Position numbers and translations under genes: made by a program
Shown: positions 1 to 10,088 of the stretch, piece after piece
Layout: the number at the start of each line of letters is the position of its first letter
How positions within the stretch are numbered: the first letter of the stretch is position 1
Notes under the pieces: generated by a model
Seen by the model: only the letters and a program-made list of their open reading frames with translations
Database searches by the model: none
Told to the model about the DNA's origin: nothing
NCBI GenBank assembly: GCA_032718475.1
Contig: JAUCBJ010000117.1
Location: 1 to 28,738 of the forward strand
From: Nemertoderma westbladi
Taxonomy: Eukaryota > Xenacoelomorpha > Nemertodermatida > Nemertodermatidae
Direction of reading: 5' to 3'
Length of the DNA: 28,738 bases

Positions 1-266
1 ATAACCTGATTTTGTGATACAGTCGCACAATTTTAATTTGTATCTCATAACTGGGCCTCGTGCTGCGCGAAGGCCCCACGAACGTGTTGTCTGTGAATTA
101 TGGCTAGAGGGAGGACGGGTGGGAGGGAGGATTCGAAGGAAGGAAGGTATAGAAGAACCCAGGAAGGGAGACCGGATCATGCTGAACATATGGCTGTTTA
201 AAATGCGTTCTTATTATTTAATTTAATTATATAGAACGAAGGTATAAATATATAATTTATTTATTG
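1..266. other. Non-coding left edge with a purine-rich patch
   Basis: No gene is recognisable. Positions 108-172 are strongly purine-rich (GGGAGG, GGAAGG runs) on the plus strand. Positions 59-77 contain a GC-rich segment whose complement is shared with two other places in the window (see findings). The 70-codon open frame here has no recognisable domain and looks like chance. Confidence 0.6.
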
Positions 267-1160
267 AGTATAAATTATAGTTTTGGTTCGAAAACTGTCA
301 ATGTAACCTGTTTCTTTCCCATGATTGATGTACTTTCTGTATCGACCAGTTTTATTAAGTATCTTTATTATTTTGGTTAGAAAACCTGTTCCACTGAAAC
401 CTGCACCTTTCCCATGATTGATATACTTTCTGTATCGACCAGTTTTATTAAGTATCTTTATTATTTTGGTTAGAAAACCTGTTCCACTGAAACCTGCACC
501 TTTCTCATGATTGATATACTTTCTGTATCGACCAGTTTTATTAAGTATCTTTATTATTTTGGTTAGAAAACCTGTTCCACTGAAACCTGCACCTTTCCCA
601 TGATTGATATACTTTCTGTATCGACCAGTTTTATTAAGTATCTTTATTATTTTGGTTAGAAAACCTGTTCCACTGAAACCTGCACCTTTCCCATGATTGA
701 TATACTTTCTGTATCGACCAGTTTTATTAGGTATCTTTATTATTTTGGTTAGAAAACCTGTTCCACTGAAACCTGCACCTTTCCCATGATTGATATACTT
801 TCTGTATCGACCAGTTTTATTAAGTATCTTTATTATTTTGGTTAGAAAACCTGTTCCACTGAAACCTGCACCTTTCTCATGATTGATATACTTTCTGTAT
901 CGACCAGTTTTATTAGGTATCTTTATTATTTTGGTTAGAAAACCTGTTCTACTGAAACCTGCACCTTTCCCATGATTGATATACTTTCTGTATCGACCAG
1001 TTTTATTAGGTATCTTTATTATTTTGGTTAGAAAACCTGTTCCACTGAAACCTGCACCTTTCCCATGATTTGTGTACTTTCTGTATCGACAATATAACCA
1101 GTTTTTTTAAGTATCGTTTATTGTTTAGGTTAGAAAACACCGCCAGTATAACCTGCTCCT
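267..1160. repeat. 93-bp tandem repeat array, about 9-10 copies
   Basis: The marker TTTTGGTTAG starts at 371, 464, 557, 650, 743, 836, 929 and 1022, an exact 93-bp period. The central copies differ by only a few substitutions (for example TTAAGTATC/TTAGGTATC and CCCATG/CTCATG). The first copy (about 278-370) and last copy (about 1115-1160) are clearly more diverged, as expected when unequal exchange homogenises the centre of an array. Part of the unit (TTGGTTAGAAAA, AACCTGC, CCTTTCCC) is shared with the 68-bp array at 23655-24245 and the remnant near 27860-27960. Confidence 0.95.
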
Positions 1161-2606
1161 TTCCCTTAATGTTTTAAATTAAATTAAAATTTATTTTTCA
1201 AACCCACTAAACACACATTTGGTGTTTACGTAAATTTTGCGCCATTGACAACCGTATGGAGGCCTAATCGGTTCCTTCATCAATGTTGGTAATGCAAAAT
1301 ATGAGGAAGTTGTAGAATACCTCATACACTACTGTACACTAGACTCGTGGTGCTCTGCCGCTGATTGGTAATACATTTTTCGACGTTTTGTACCGGATGA
1401 ACAATGTGTGTGTTTGTATCAATGACCACCCGCAGACGCTCACAGATTTTGAGAATTTCTTACTTTTAGGTTGGGCATTGAACCGTAACTGAATTAAAAA
1501 AGAAGCGTCTACCACATTACTCATGCAAACTTCAGGTCAAGGAGGGTATTTTCACAGACGTTTAAATAATATATTCTTATTGATGGCTGTTGAGCCCGTG
1601 TAGTGTCTGAATATATAAATGTATTAGTCCAGACTGTGCGAGTTATTGGAGAGTAATCCAGGCTTATACTGTAATGTATAGATACTGGGTCAGTTTTAAC
1701 ACCACACCTTTGCTCACACGAGGTATGAATTTAATATCGCCCAATTGTACTGATAAAATTCCTAAGATAGCTCCAGTGATCCCACACTACCAGACTCCTT
1801 CTAAGTTTGTAGACTTACAAAGACGGGGATTTTAAACTAAATTAAGGGATATTAAAAGTCCAGAACATATTATAAAGATAAGGACAGGTGACGTCTGGCG
1901 ACTCCCTGTTGAGGTGAACTGATGCGAGGTATGGGTGCTGTCCCTTGGTGGAGCTTGGAGAGTTTCGTCAGGTGTGTGTGTGTGTATATTGTACAGACCT
2001 CTATTGGTTAAAAAAACATTCCGGAAATAATCCTAAAGTGCGTTTCTAGTTTTTGATAGCGAGTTTCAGTTGACCGAATCTTGGCCACCGCGTGAATTTT
2101 TGACTTTTGACACGTTGATATTTTAGTACGACTCGTATCGTCTCGTGTTCTATTTTGACTTGGTGAACATAGAAACGGCGCTAGAAAAATATCCGACTGT
2201 AAAACTACGGGTGTAAAGGAGGATTAGTAACTCGCAAACCCTTTATTAGCGACGCGGAATGAGTGAGCGCGCGGCGTGAGGTTTTAATTTTATTAATAGT
2301 TATTATCAAACAACATTACTTTATGTGTATTTTGCATTACTTATATGTATGGAGTGCACTATACGGTAATACAGTATAACAGTATCTAAATCTAATTAAC
2401 TATTATGCGAGTTCACAGTATCTACAGTAAATTACATAGTAATTAGTAATTCAAAGACGTGGTGTAGCCAATAAATGCGAAAACCATACATGATTGTGGC
2501 TTAGCCACACATTACTTGATGATAACAAATTAAAAAAAATAAAATTAAAGTTAATTCTAATATAAAACGACAAAAAGCACAATAAATGGGGAGGGAGTAG
2601 ACTGGT
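1161..2606. other. Intergenic DNA, no gene recognised
   Basis: Both strands show only short open frames without family motifs. A short GT run (about 1972-1985) is present. Nothing else could be assigned. Confidence 0.5.
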
Positions 2607-2687
2607 GATAACCCCGTGCTGCTTGGTGTAACTCAAACTGCGGTCGGATAACCCCGGGCTGCTTGGTGTAACTTCAACTGCGGTCGG
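2607..2687. repeat. 40-bp direct duplication
   Basis: Two adjacent copies begin at 2607 and 2647, both starting GATAACCCCG and both containing GCTGCTTGGTGTAAC and ACTGCGGTCG. They differ by about two substitutions or indels. The duplication lies beyond the 3' end of mab-21. A 105-codon minus-strand open frame crosses it but has no recognisable domain. Confidence 0.85.
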
Positions 2688-2817
2688 AGAAGGCCTCAGT
2701 CCTCCGATCTTGTCGTGTGACGTTGCGTGTGACGTCACCACGTGTAATAGTCGCGAATAATGAAGCAAATGAAAACTAATACAAAATTGTAAAGATTTGA
2801 AATTATTATAAAATAAA

Positions 2818-3256
2818 TTTATTTAAAGATGAAACAAATTAAATTAGCCACTTTATACTTTACATACAGTTAGTAATAACGGAATCAATTTATTTAATTA
2901 TAATGTTCATTATCCTCTTAAAAGTAGTATATGTTTTTAAATTAACACCACTGAAAAATATTTAAAACAAAATAAAACAGCTGACATAGTTTAGATAAGT
3001 TTCTGTTATAAAATTGAACAAAATTAGTCCATTAAAAGCGCCAATGGAATATCGTTGTCAAGTGAAACTTAATTGTTTACACTCGACAATAATTAACTCT
3101 TCGTTTTTATCAAACATAACCGCGAGATTTTCACAAAAGTAGTCATTTTTCGCAATTTCCTTGAGGTTTTGAAGAAAAGCAGACCCAACATAAAATAAAA
3201 GTCTTTCATATAGAACCACATTATCAGGTCCGGTTAAGGAATGCAAATAAATGTAG
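2818..3256 (-). other. Probable 3' UTR of mab-21 with candidate polyadenylation signals
   Basis: On the minus strand the region directly follows the TAA at 3257-3259. Reverse complements of AATAAA occur at 2889-2894 and 2818-2823, which would give a 3' UTR of roughly 370-440 nt plus the cleavage offset. A 62-codon open frame (3058-3246) inside it has no recognisable family and is treated as untranslated. The 3' end is inferred from hexamers only. Confidence 0.4.
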
Positions 3257-3607
3257 TTAAAGATTCTCTAGACTTCTGGGATTGGTTATGAGTTCGCGGG
3301 TTAACCTCCAGGCCCGTTTGGCGGCCTGCTCCAACGACTGAATGCTCCGGGAGGCGAATAAATCCACTCCGTTGAGGAAGAAATGGGGGCATTTCCGGGA
3401 CTGGAGGCAGGAAATCAGTTGGAGTAGGACCCCGATGACTCGGTCGCCGAGCGAGCTCGCGTCCCAGTCCACGTCGCTCGGGTGTTTCTCGCACTCGAAC
3501 AGCACCAGAGTCTTCATGTGGTAGCCGTGAACCGCAGTATGCGGTGTGTCTAGGTGACTGTCGCGTAGAGTCTTTAATATGCTGAGACACTGTCGACGAC
3601 AACCACC
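3257..3607 (-). CDS. mab-21: mab-21 exon 4 (residues 262-377 and stop)
   Basis: The acceptor GTTTCTCCAG precedes GGTGGTTGTCGT and reads GGCRRQCLSILKTLRD. The C-terminal helical half has the conserved HMKTL, ECEKHP, DRVIGVLLQLISCLQ and CPHFFL blocks and ends in LITNPRSLENL, matching the family C-terminus. The stop is TAA at 3257-3259. Open frames on the plus strand and in the other minus frame across this exon are shadows. Confidence 0.95.
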   Translation of the reverse strand, partial: GGCRRQCLSILKTLRDSHLDTPHTAVHGYHMKTLVLFECEKHPSDVDWDASSLGDRVIGVLLQLISCLQSRKCPHFFLNGVDLFASRSIQSLEQAAKRAWRLTRELITNPRSLENL

Positions 3608-6600
3608 CTGGAGAAACATAATCAAATTATTACATAAATAATATATATACAATTATTTAAGATAGTATCTAATCGAAAACAAATTTATACAGTAGTTTGT
3701 ATATACCTAGAGTCCAGAAAATATTACAAAGTCCTAGAAAACATTACAATGTCGTGAAAAAAGTAAAGCCCGTGCAATAAAGTAATGGGATGAAAATCAG
3801 TTCTTGATTAATACATGTATTTTGCAAGGATTAATAAAAGTACTGCATATGTAGGCCTACAAATACAGTAGATTGTTAAATTAGATGCTACAGTACCTGT
3901 GTTGGGTCGAATTGTCAGGATACAGTAAGAATGCTATAATCGGTCCATTTCAGTAAATAGAAAGAATGCGATGCCAAGGCGATTTATAGAACCACGTCAG
4001 GGAGCAAAGGGCTTTTCAGAAAAGTGAAAGTTTTTGACAATCGGTAGCTGTAGAGTAGATCTATCGTACAACTTTTCTCACCAAGAGTAATCTATCCTCC
4101 GCCTCTTTGAAGCTGAGTATCCAGGCGTCGCATTCGGTTGCCGCTCCAGACATGGTTGTCGCCGCAATCACGGAATTATTCTTCCCCGTCACGTTGACCC
4201 CGAGTAGCGGATTCTCTTTGGACAGCAGGTTGAAACCTTCCGCCTTAACCTCCGAGACCTGGCTGGCCGGCGGCCACGGGATGTGCAGGAGGGGCCAGTG
4301 GGAGGCACTGCGGGGCCATATTCCCGCGCACTTAAACGCCGGTGTTAACTGCACTATGTACTTGTCCCTAATACGTAGACGCACCTCGCCATTGTCGCCA
4401 GTTACCTACACAAAAAAATCATTGTGTTATTTTTTCATGTCAGATTCAGTATGGACTAAAAACAAGTTAGACAAAAATTAATTTCTTTAATATTATCATG
4501 ACGTAGCGCTTTTATAGCTAGAGTAGATATGTTATGTGGTGTAATACGTTTTGTTACATTATATCCTCGTAACTTGACAAAGTACTTCTTTGCAATGTGG
4601 CCGCCTACAGGACGGAACGCTACAAATTAATCACTAACTTAAACTTAGTAACAATAAACTTCTAGAACACTTCTTCTGTAATCTCCATCCAAGGCGTCCT
4701 AAACTACTGTAGTTAGTTTTGGACGCTGTGATTGATTGATGTGGTGATGATAGCCATTGTATCTTGTATGCTAAGTGTACGATTATTTACTGAACAGTTG
4801 TTACAGTAATTGTAATTAATTACATAAAAATGATATTAATTTCATTAATATTCCTAAATATTGCCCTATTCAAGCTAATTAAGCATTCGCACAGAACGCC
4901 GACAAGTTGGCCACATAAATAAAATTACCAACACAATTCTGTGAAACGTTTATTTGTATTGTCACTTGTCATTTACTTGTATATTTACGTGGACCTCCCT
5001 CGCTGCGCTCGCTCAGTGCATAAATACAAGCAAAGCAAGCGAAATCAAACAGTCGGCCGAGGCCGGAGGCTGCTTACGTGTTTCACTTTCACCGATAACT
5101 TAAATTTAATTTCCTTTACTTACAATCTTGGCCTTCTCACGTGGCCATTCAATAAGCCTTTCATTGTTGCATTGTACATAAAGTAGGTTACAGTATGCTT
5201 ACCTCGGTTAGAATGCAGGCTAGGCTTTACAACGGTTTTAATTAGGGTTGAGTCTAACCCCAAAACATAACCTAATGCGTACCCAACGTGGGTACTGGTG
5301 GTGCGGTCCGCCCGCCTCATCATGGACCACTTGAGTTGACGGTGACGTGCAGTAGGTGTGGTGTGAACACTTTGACCTGCCCAAAAATACAACCAGGACA
5401 AATGGTCCACAAATGCGTGGAACATTACCAGGTGTGTGACGGCAATAAACGCTTTACTTAAGGTTAACCTCTGGTGGATGCTGTTGTGTAAGTCTTTGTA
5501 AGTAATTATTGTATACACATTATAATGTGCCAAACAAACTTCACCCTTCACCAAAAGGGTATCTATTAAAATGTAAAACACCTTCAAACGGAACTGTGTT
5601 TACAGAAATCGCTGTCTATTCTAAATGCCTACGGCTACGGCTGTATGGAGACATTTAGTCTGCAATTTGATTGTAATTATTCGAGTAGTGGTTAACAGCT
5701 AGTAAGTGACAGACAAAAGAGATATTATCGGTTTGTGTTTAAAGTTTAACAAGATAAATCTAATTAAACAAAGACAGTCGGAGCCATCTATATTATAAAT
5801 AGAGACATTGACGTTATGTTATGTTTTGTTTTAATGTCCGAAATGGGTGACGCGAATTTGGTTCCAATTACAATTCTGAGAATGTTGTTCCAAAGGGTAG
5901 CGAACTTTGTTCAACTAGTTGGGAACTTCGTCCCTAAGGATAATTATCTTCCAATCATTGCGAACTTTGTTCCAATTATTGTGAACTCTGTTCCAATTAT
6001 TGCGAACTTTGTTCCAATTATTGCGAAATTTGTTCCAATTATTGTGAACTTTGTTCCAATTATTGTGAACTTTGTTCCAATTATTGTGAACTCTGTTCCA
6101 ATTATTGCGAACTTTGTTCCAATTATTGTGAACTTTGTTCCAATTATTGTGAACTTTGTTCCAATTATTGCGAACTTCGTTCCAATTATTGCGAACTTTG
6201 TTCCAATTATTGTGAACTTTGTTCCAATTATTGCGAACTTTGTTCCATTATTGCGAACTTTGTTCCAATTATTGTGAACTTTGTTCCAATCATTGCGAAC
6301 TTTGTTCCAATTATTGTGAACTCTGTTCCAATTATTACGAACTTTGTTCCAATTATTGTCAACTTTGTTCCAATTATTGCGAACTTTGTTCCATTATTGT
6401 GAACTACTTTGTTCCAATTATTGTGAACTTTGTTCCAAATATTGTGAACTTTGTTCCAAATGTTGCGAACTTTGTTCCATCATTGCGAACTTTGTTCCAA
6501 TTATTGTGAACTTTGTTCCAATTATTGTGAACTTTGTTCCAAATATTGCGAACTTTGTTCCATAATTGCGAACTTTGTTCCAATTATTGTGAACTTTGTT

Positions 6601-8574
6601 CCAATTATTGCGAACTTTGTTCCAATCTCTGTAAATTACTTTCAGTTTGTGTATTTGGATTAATCATTACTAAGATATAATTAGTATATATTAGGCCTAC
6701 TTAATGCATAGTTGGATTACAATTCAGCCAACTATGCATAGGATGTGAAAATTCGAGAATCAAACGATGATTTGTTATCCATCAACATCTATATTATCCT
6801 ATAATGTATCATCCTATGCAGATATTAACTACTGTAGTACCGTTGAAGGAGTACAATTTCAAAATAATATATTATTTTCTTGTTTTACGAATTTACAACT
6901 TATGCTATGAATAATGATGATAAAACATTTTAATATCAACACAAAAAACGAAAAACACAATAATAACCCATGTATCTATGATTATAGGCCTATATCAAAT
7001 CTAATTTTAATAAATATTAACAAATTTTATTTAGGTTACAAAAAAATGCTGCTGCGGCCGGGTCTTGATCCCACTACATTACAGTTACATTACATTATGA
7101 GTTTGATTTTGGTAGACATCCAAATCACGGGTCATTCTTTCATCATTGGACCAATATTTTCTAACGCATATTCATAAAATTCATACATATTTCAAAGTAC
7201 AGGGTTACACAACAACCATGCACACCAGATAGTACGTATTTATACGCACAGGAGCGGAGATGCTGTGGGATAATTGAAATACTGTACTATAATAATGATT
7301 GAATTAATAATGTTATTATTTTTGGTGCCCCATGACGACTGCCCAGGGCCCCCTGGCCCGGGTAAGCAGTCCAGTCCTATAGAAGTCCCGCCATTAATAC
7401 ATACGGCCCCAGTTCCCAGTTAGAATTAAAGTTAAAGATAAAGATAAAGATAAAGATACCACTCTCAATCGATAATTTATCAACCGACAAAAAACTACCG
7501 GTAGGGCCCTAGATAAAAATGTAGTATTACTTAAAATATTTTGGGGTTCCACAAAAATTGTAAATAAAAGTTAAATAAAATCTAACGTACCAATAAGCAC
7601 GATACCGGTATACCGGTACCGGTCACGGGTATAATATAGTTAAACTCTGTCTAAATTTGTACATTAAACAGAGATGTGAACGGCTGAACGGTGAGTGTTT
7701 AAACGATGTTGGTATTATTAATACAACAGTTGTATATAAAAGTATAAAGGTAATGCTATATAATTACCATTTGTTAGGCCTACTTACCTTCACAATATCC
7801 TTGTAGTTACATTTATCGATGGCTTGAGAAACGAGTGCTAAAAACCTTGCTCGTATCTTTCTACTTGATAAATATCCGGATGCTGTAATAAACTCAACCC
7901 ACAGCGACATAGAACGTTTCCTTCCATCACTTAGTTTCAACACGGCACAACCTGCAAACCAAAACAATTTATCTGAATGTTTTGTTTCTATATTGAATAA
8001 ATCGCATACCTTACGAGTATGGCAGCCTTAATATATCTATCGGTACGGTAACATAAAAAATATACTTGTAAAAAGGGTCCTAATACTAAACCTGTCCAAC
8101 AGAACCTCCCTACATACTGTAGGCCTACTATGTACTACAGCTAGACTACCGGTACCTATAGCTAAACTGAAACAATCTATTTATGAACTACAGGTACTTC
8201 GTTTTTTTTTAGAGAAAAACGCTTCGTGTAATATTAATCAATGTAATAATTATAAAAATCATTTTCCACCTCAACTCACCAGGGATGTTCCCATCGTCAA
8301 CAAAATTAAACACTCCCATCTGATTGAGGAATAAAACCACCTCGAATTCAGTTGGAGAGTGAACCTCGAAACCCTCGAATCTCCCATTAGTTTCTACCAA
8401 AGAACTAATAAACCTTGGTTCCATGATCTCTACTTCCTTCAGTATTGCTTGAATGAGTCGGCAGACATTGAATGCATTGGTCAAAGCTTCGCTTTTTCTA
8501 CCCTGAACCTTAGTGATTACATATTGGTTGACGTGTTGCAAAACTTTGGCTTGGTTGGCCAGCATAGCTGACAT
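3257..8574 (-). CDS. mab-21: mab-21/MAB21L-type cGAS-fold developmental protein, complete, four exons
   Basis: The coding exons on the minus strand are 8574-8280, 7951-7788, 4405-4082 and 3607-3257, joined in phases 1, 0 and 0 to give 377 codons plus TAA. The product matches the Mab-21 family along its whole length. Key blocks are EPRFISSL, SPTEFEVVLFLNQMGVFNF, CAVLKLSDGRKRSMSLWVEF, TPAFKCAGIWPRSASHWP, EVKAEGFNLLSKE, CLSILKTLRD, CEKHP and LLQLISCLQ. The fold is that of cGAS-like nucleotidyltransferases. The E76-F-E78 pair sits where cGAS has its metal-binding acidic pair, but no enzymatic activity is established for MAB21L1/2. Known family roles are in eye, neural and sensory-organ development. 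The start at 8574 is chosen because an in-frame stop lies at 8617-8619 and this is the first ATG after it; a second ATG at 8565 aligns with the usual vertebrate start. The protein is about 15 residues longer than the usual ~360, owing to an insertion in exon 3. Confidence 0.95.
4082..4405 (-). CDS. mab-21: mab-21 exon 3 (residues 154-261)
   Basis: The acceptor TTTTTTTGTGTAG precedes GTAACTGGC, phase 0. The exon reads VTGDNGEVRLRIRDKY, then the block TPAFKCAGIWPRSASHWP (residues 174-191) and EVKAEGFNLLSKE (205-217). After this come 28 residues before DAW, where family members usually have about 13, so this organism carries a roughly 15-residue Thr/Ala/Asn-rich insertion, likely a surface loop. 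It ends RLLL before the donor GTGAGA, phase 0. The intron to exon 4 is 474 nt. Confidence 0.94.
5859..6640. repeat. 21-bp minisatellite, about 37 copies, inside mab-21 intron 2
   Basis: The unit on the plus strand is TTGTTCCAATTATTGYGAAC plus T, where Y is C (CpG) or T. Because 21 is a multiple of three, one frame stays open for long stretches and repeats VPIIANF or VPIIVNF, but units that have lost one or more bases shift the frame (for example near 6245 and 6392). The left edge (5859-5945) and right edge (about 6625-6640) are diverged copies. The array lies antisense within an intron, so translation is unlikely. Confidence 0.95.
7432..7456. repeat. (TAAAGA)n microsatellite, about 4 units
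   Basis: A short hexanucleotide run in mab-21 intron 2. Confidence 0.85.
7788..7951 (-). CDS. mab-21: mab-21 exon 2 (end of codon 99 to residue 153)
   Basis: The acceptor is TTTGCAG|GTTGTGCC, completing a split glycine codon and reading on into CAVLKLSDGRKRSMSLWVEF, the most conserved block of the family. It ends in DKCNYKDIVK before the donor GTAAGT (7787 downward), phase 0. The intron donor runs directly into a TAGGCCTA palindrome at 7775-7782. The next intron is 3382 nt (7787-4406). Confidence 0.95.
8280..8574 (-). CDS. mab-21: mab-21 exon 1 (residues 1-98 plus first base of codon 99)
   Basis: Begins MSAMLANQAK and ends in FVDDGNIP. The donor G|GTGAGT has its first intron base at 8279. 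It carries the N-terminal helix and the first nucleotidyltransferase-fold strands, including SPTEFEVVLFL with E76 and E78. An acceptor-like CTTTCTAG ending at 8582 leaves room for an upstream non-coding exon. The intron that follows is 328 nt (8279-7952). Confidence 0.94.
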
Positions 8575-8732
8575 TGGCACTCTAGAAAGCACACGAATAA
8601 AATGGACTAATGAAAATTAAATGGCTATAAAAATGTTATAACATGTATGGTATTTTATGAATTCAACAGAACCAAATCAGCTGCAACGCAATGTTTAAAA
8701 TGAATCTGAAAAATAAAAACTATTTTGGGCCT

Positions 8733-8872
8733 TCTATATAATAGCGTAGTAAGGTAGCTCAGGCTGAGCCAACCATTGTCAGGAGCCAATAGAATTACGG
8801 CTTCACCCATATACAAAATACATTAAAAAATGCAATGGTTAACTTTCACAGGAAACCCTTGTCTTAGCCAAT
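8733..8872 (-). promoter_or_regulatory. Candidate mab-21 promoter: TATA-like element and inverted CCAAT boxes
   Basis: Reading toward mab-21 on the minus strand, a TATA-like CTATTATATAG lies at 8733-8744, about 160 nt upstream of the ATG at 8574. Further upstream are three CCAA(T/C) motifs in the same sequence context AGCCAA, at about 8767, 8784 and 8866 on the plus strand, so they read ATTGGCT toward the gene. A start site near 8705 would give a ~130-nt leader. This is motif-level inference; a 5' UTR intron could place the real promoter elsewhere. Confidence 0.3.
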
Positions 8873-9739
8873 CATATACGAACAGAGCAGGCACAGGTAA
8901 CGTTCTTATACAAAATCCTTTCATTTTTAATATTAAAAAATAAACGCGTAAGAATATCTAATATATAAGAATATAACTGCTGATACGTCGTAGTGATACC
9001 GATACCACTATACGATACGAAAGACAACGACCAGGGAATTCAAAATTCATAGCACTACCTCCCCGAGCCGTGGGGACGTGCCATATAGTATAGTAGTTCC
9101 GTTTGGGTTTGAAACATTCTCAAACTCAAACATATATAAACAGATATGGGATAGGCCCCTAAACAAAACAAAAACATATGCAATGCAGTACAAAATAGTA
9201 CATATTACCTACACGGTAAAATTTACTATTTGATTATTTAATATTTGCAATGTAAATTGAAAACATAAAAAATCGGCTACCTTATATACACTTATTTTTA
9301 AAGGAATAATGAATACTATTATTTTGTAGAAATGACATACAGACCGGTCTTCCTTCACTAGACCTCGTTGTTATAGTGACCCCTTTTAAATTCGATGCCT
9401 CATCGGAAATACATAAACTATATGACAGCTCTAAAAGAAATAACAAGACAACTGCTCAAACAAATGCCGTTGTAGTATTGCATTGTTTATCATCGTTACT
9501 TGTATGGAAATGCAATTACGGCCCCACCGCAAGCGATTTGACAAATGGGAACTGTGTCAGTTATACAATGGGAGGCATATATAGTTGGGCCCTCTATCTG
9601 CCATAATATCAACACATACACGAACATCGAATGTGCAGAATAATTATAAAATTTGTAGTAAACTAAAACTACACCATAGTTTAGTATAGTAAAGCTATAC
9701 AACAAAATAAATAGAGTATAGATCTCATTGTATAATTAC
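8873..9739. other. Intergenic DNA, no gene recognised
   Basis: AT-rich with no recognisable coding motif. The 76-codon frame at 9376-9606 and its antisense have no domain signature. Confidence 0.5.
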
Positions 9740-10073
9740 AGGTACGGTTTAGGCCTACAGTTACGGTTTGTTACAGATAAGGTTACAGTTACAAATAAGC
9801 TTACAGTTACAGCTACGTACGCGGTTACAGTTAAAATAAGGTTACAGTTGCATGTGCAGTTATATGGTTACATTTACGTACGCGGTTACAGTTACAAATA
9901 TGGTTACAGTTACATGTGCAGTTACATGCGGTTACATTTACGTACGCTGTTACATTTACAGGTAAGGTTACAGTTACATTTACAGTTTTATGGTTAAGCA
10001 GTTACGCAGTTGCTGTCAGTTATATGGTTACAGTTATAGATCTGCAGTGCCAGTTATATGGTGATAGCTCAGC
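9740..10073. repeat. GTTACAG-type irregular minisatellite, left part
   Basis: Built of GGTTACAGTTACA-like modules, with a looser super-period of about 61-64 bp marked by ACGTACGC at 9815, 9876 and 9940. Plus-strand frames reading VTVTATYAVTV-like peptides are repeat translations. The same modules resume at about 10968-11062 after an RTE-like element, so this was probably one array before the insertion. Confidence 0.85.
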
Positions 10074-10088
10074 TACAGTTGCCGTTAT
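10074..10088. repeat. Candidate target-site duplication, left copy
   Basis: TACAGTTGCCGTTAT here recurs exactly at 10979-10993, on the far side of the RTE-like copy. The first half resembles the surrounding repeat, but GCCGTTAT does not, which favours a real duplication. Confidence 0.5.

Larger units (their letters stand above)
4406..7787 (-). other. mab-21 intron 2 (3382 nt)
   Basis: Bounded by the donor GTAAGT (7787 downward) and the acceptor TTTTTTTGTGTAG ending at 4406. It holds the 21-bp minisatellite (5859-6640), a short TAAAGA run (7432-7456) and GC-rich islets (about 4990-5060 and 5270-5330). No nested gene was recognised. The 155-codon minus-strand open frame at 5120-5587 has no family motif. 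Confidence 0.85.

Noticed and set aside
3058-3246. 62-codon minus-strand frame next to mab-21
   Set aside because: Lies in the probable 3' UTR, after the mab-21 stop, with no recognisable family.
3234-4481. Other frames over mab-21 exons 3 and 4 (both strands)
   Set aside because: Shadows of the GC-richer coding exons. Only the frames joined by splice sites match the Mab-21 family.
5816-6663. Plus-strand open frames repeating VPIIANF or LCSNYCE
   Set aside because: Translations of a 21-bp minisatellite within an intron of a gene on the other strand. One-base losses shift the frame repeatedly.
7060-7080. GGGTCTTGATCCC, tRNA T-arm-like
   Set aside because: No A box or cloverleaf around it.
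7321-7385. GC-rich segment GGGCCCCCTGGCCCGGG with GGACTGG on its complement, recalling hAT transposon ends
   Set aside because: Only one end is visible, no inverted partner was found nearby, and the match is short.
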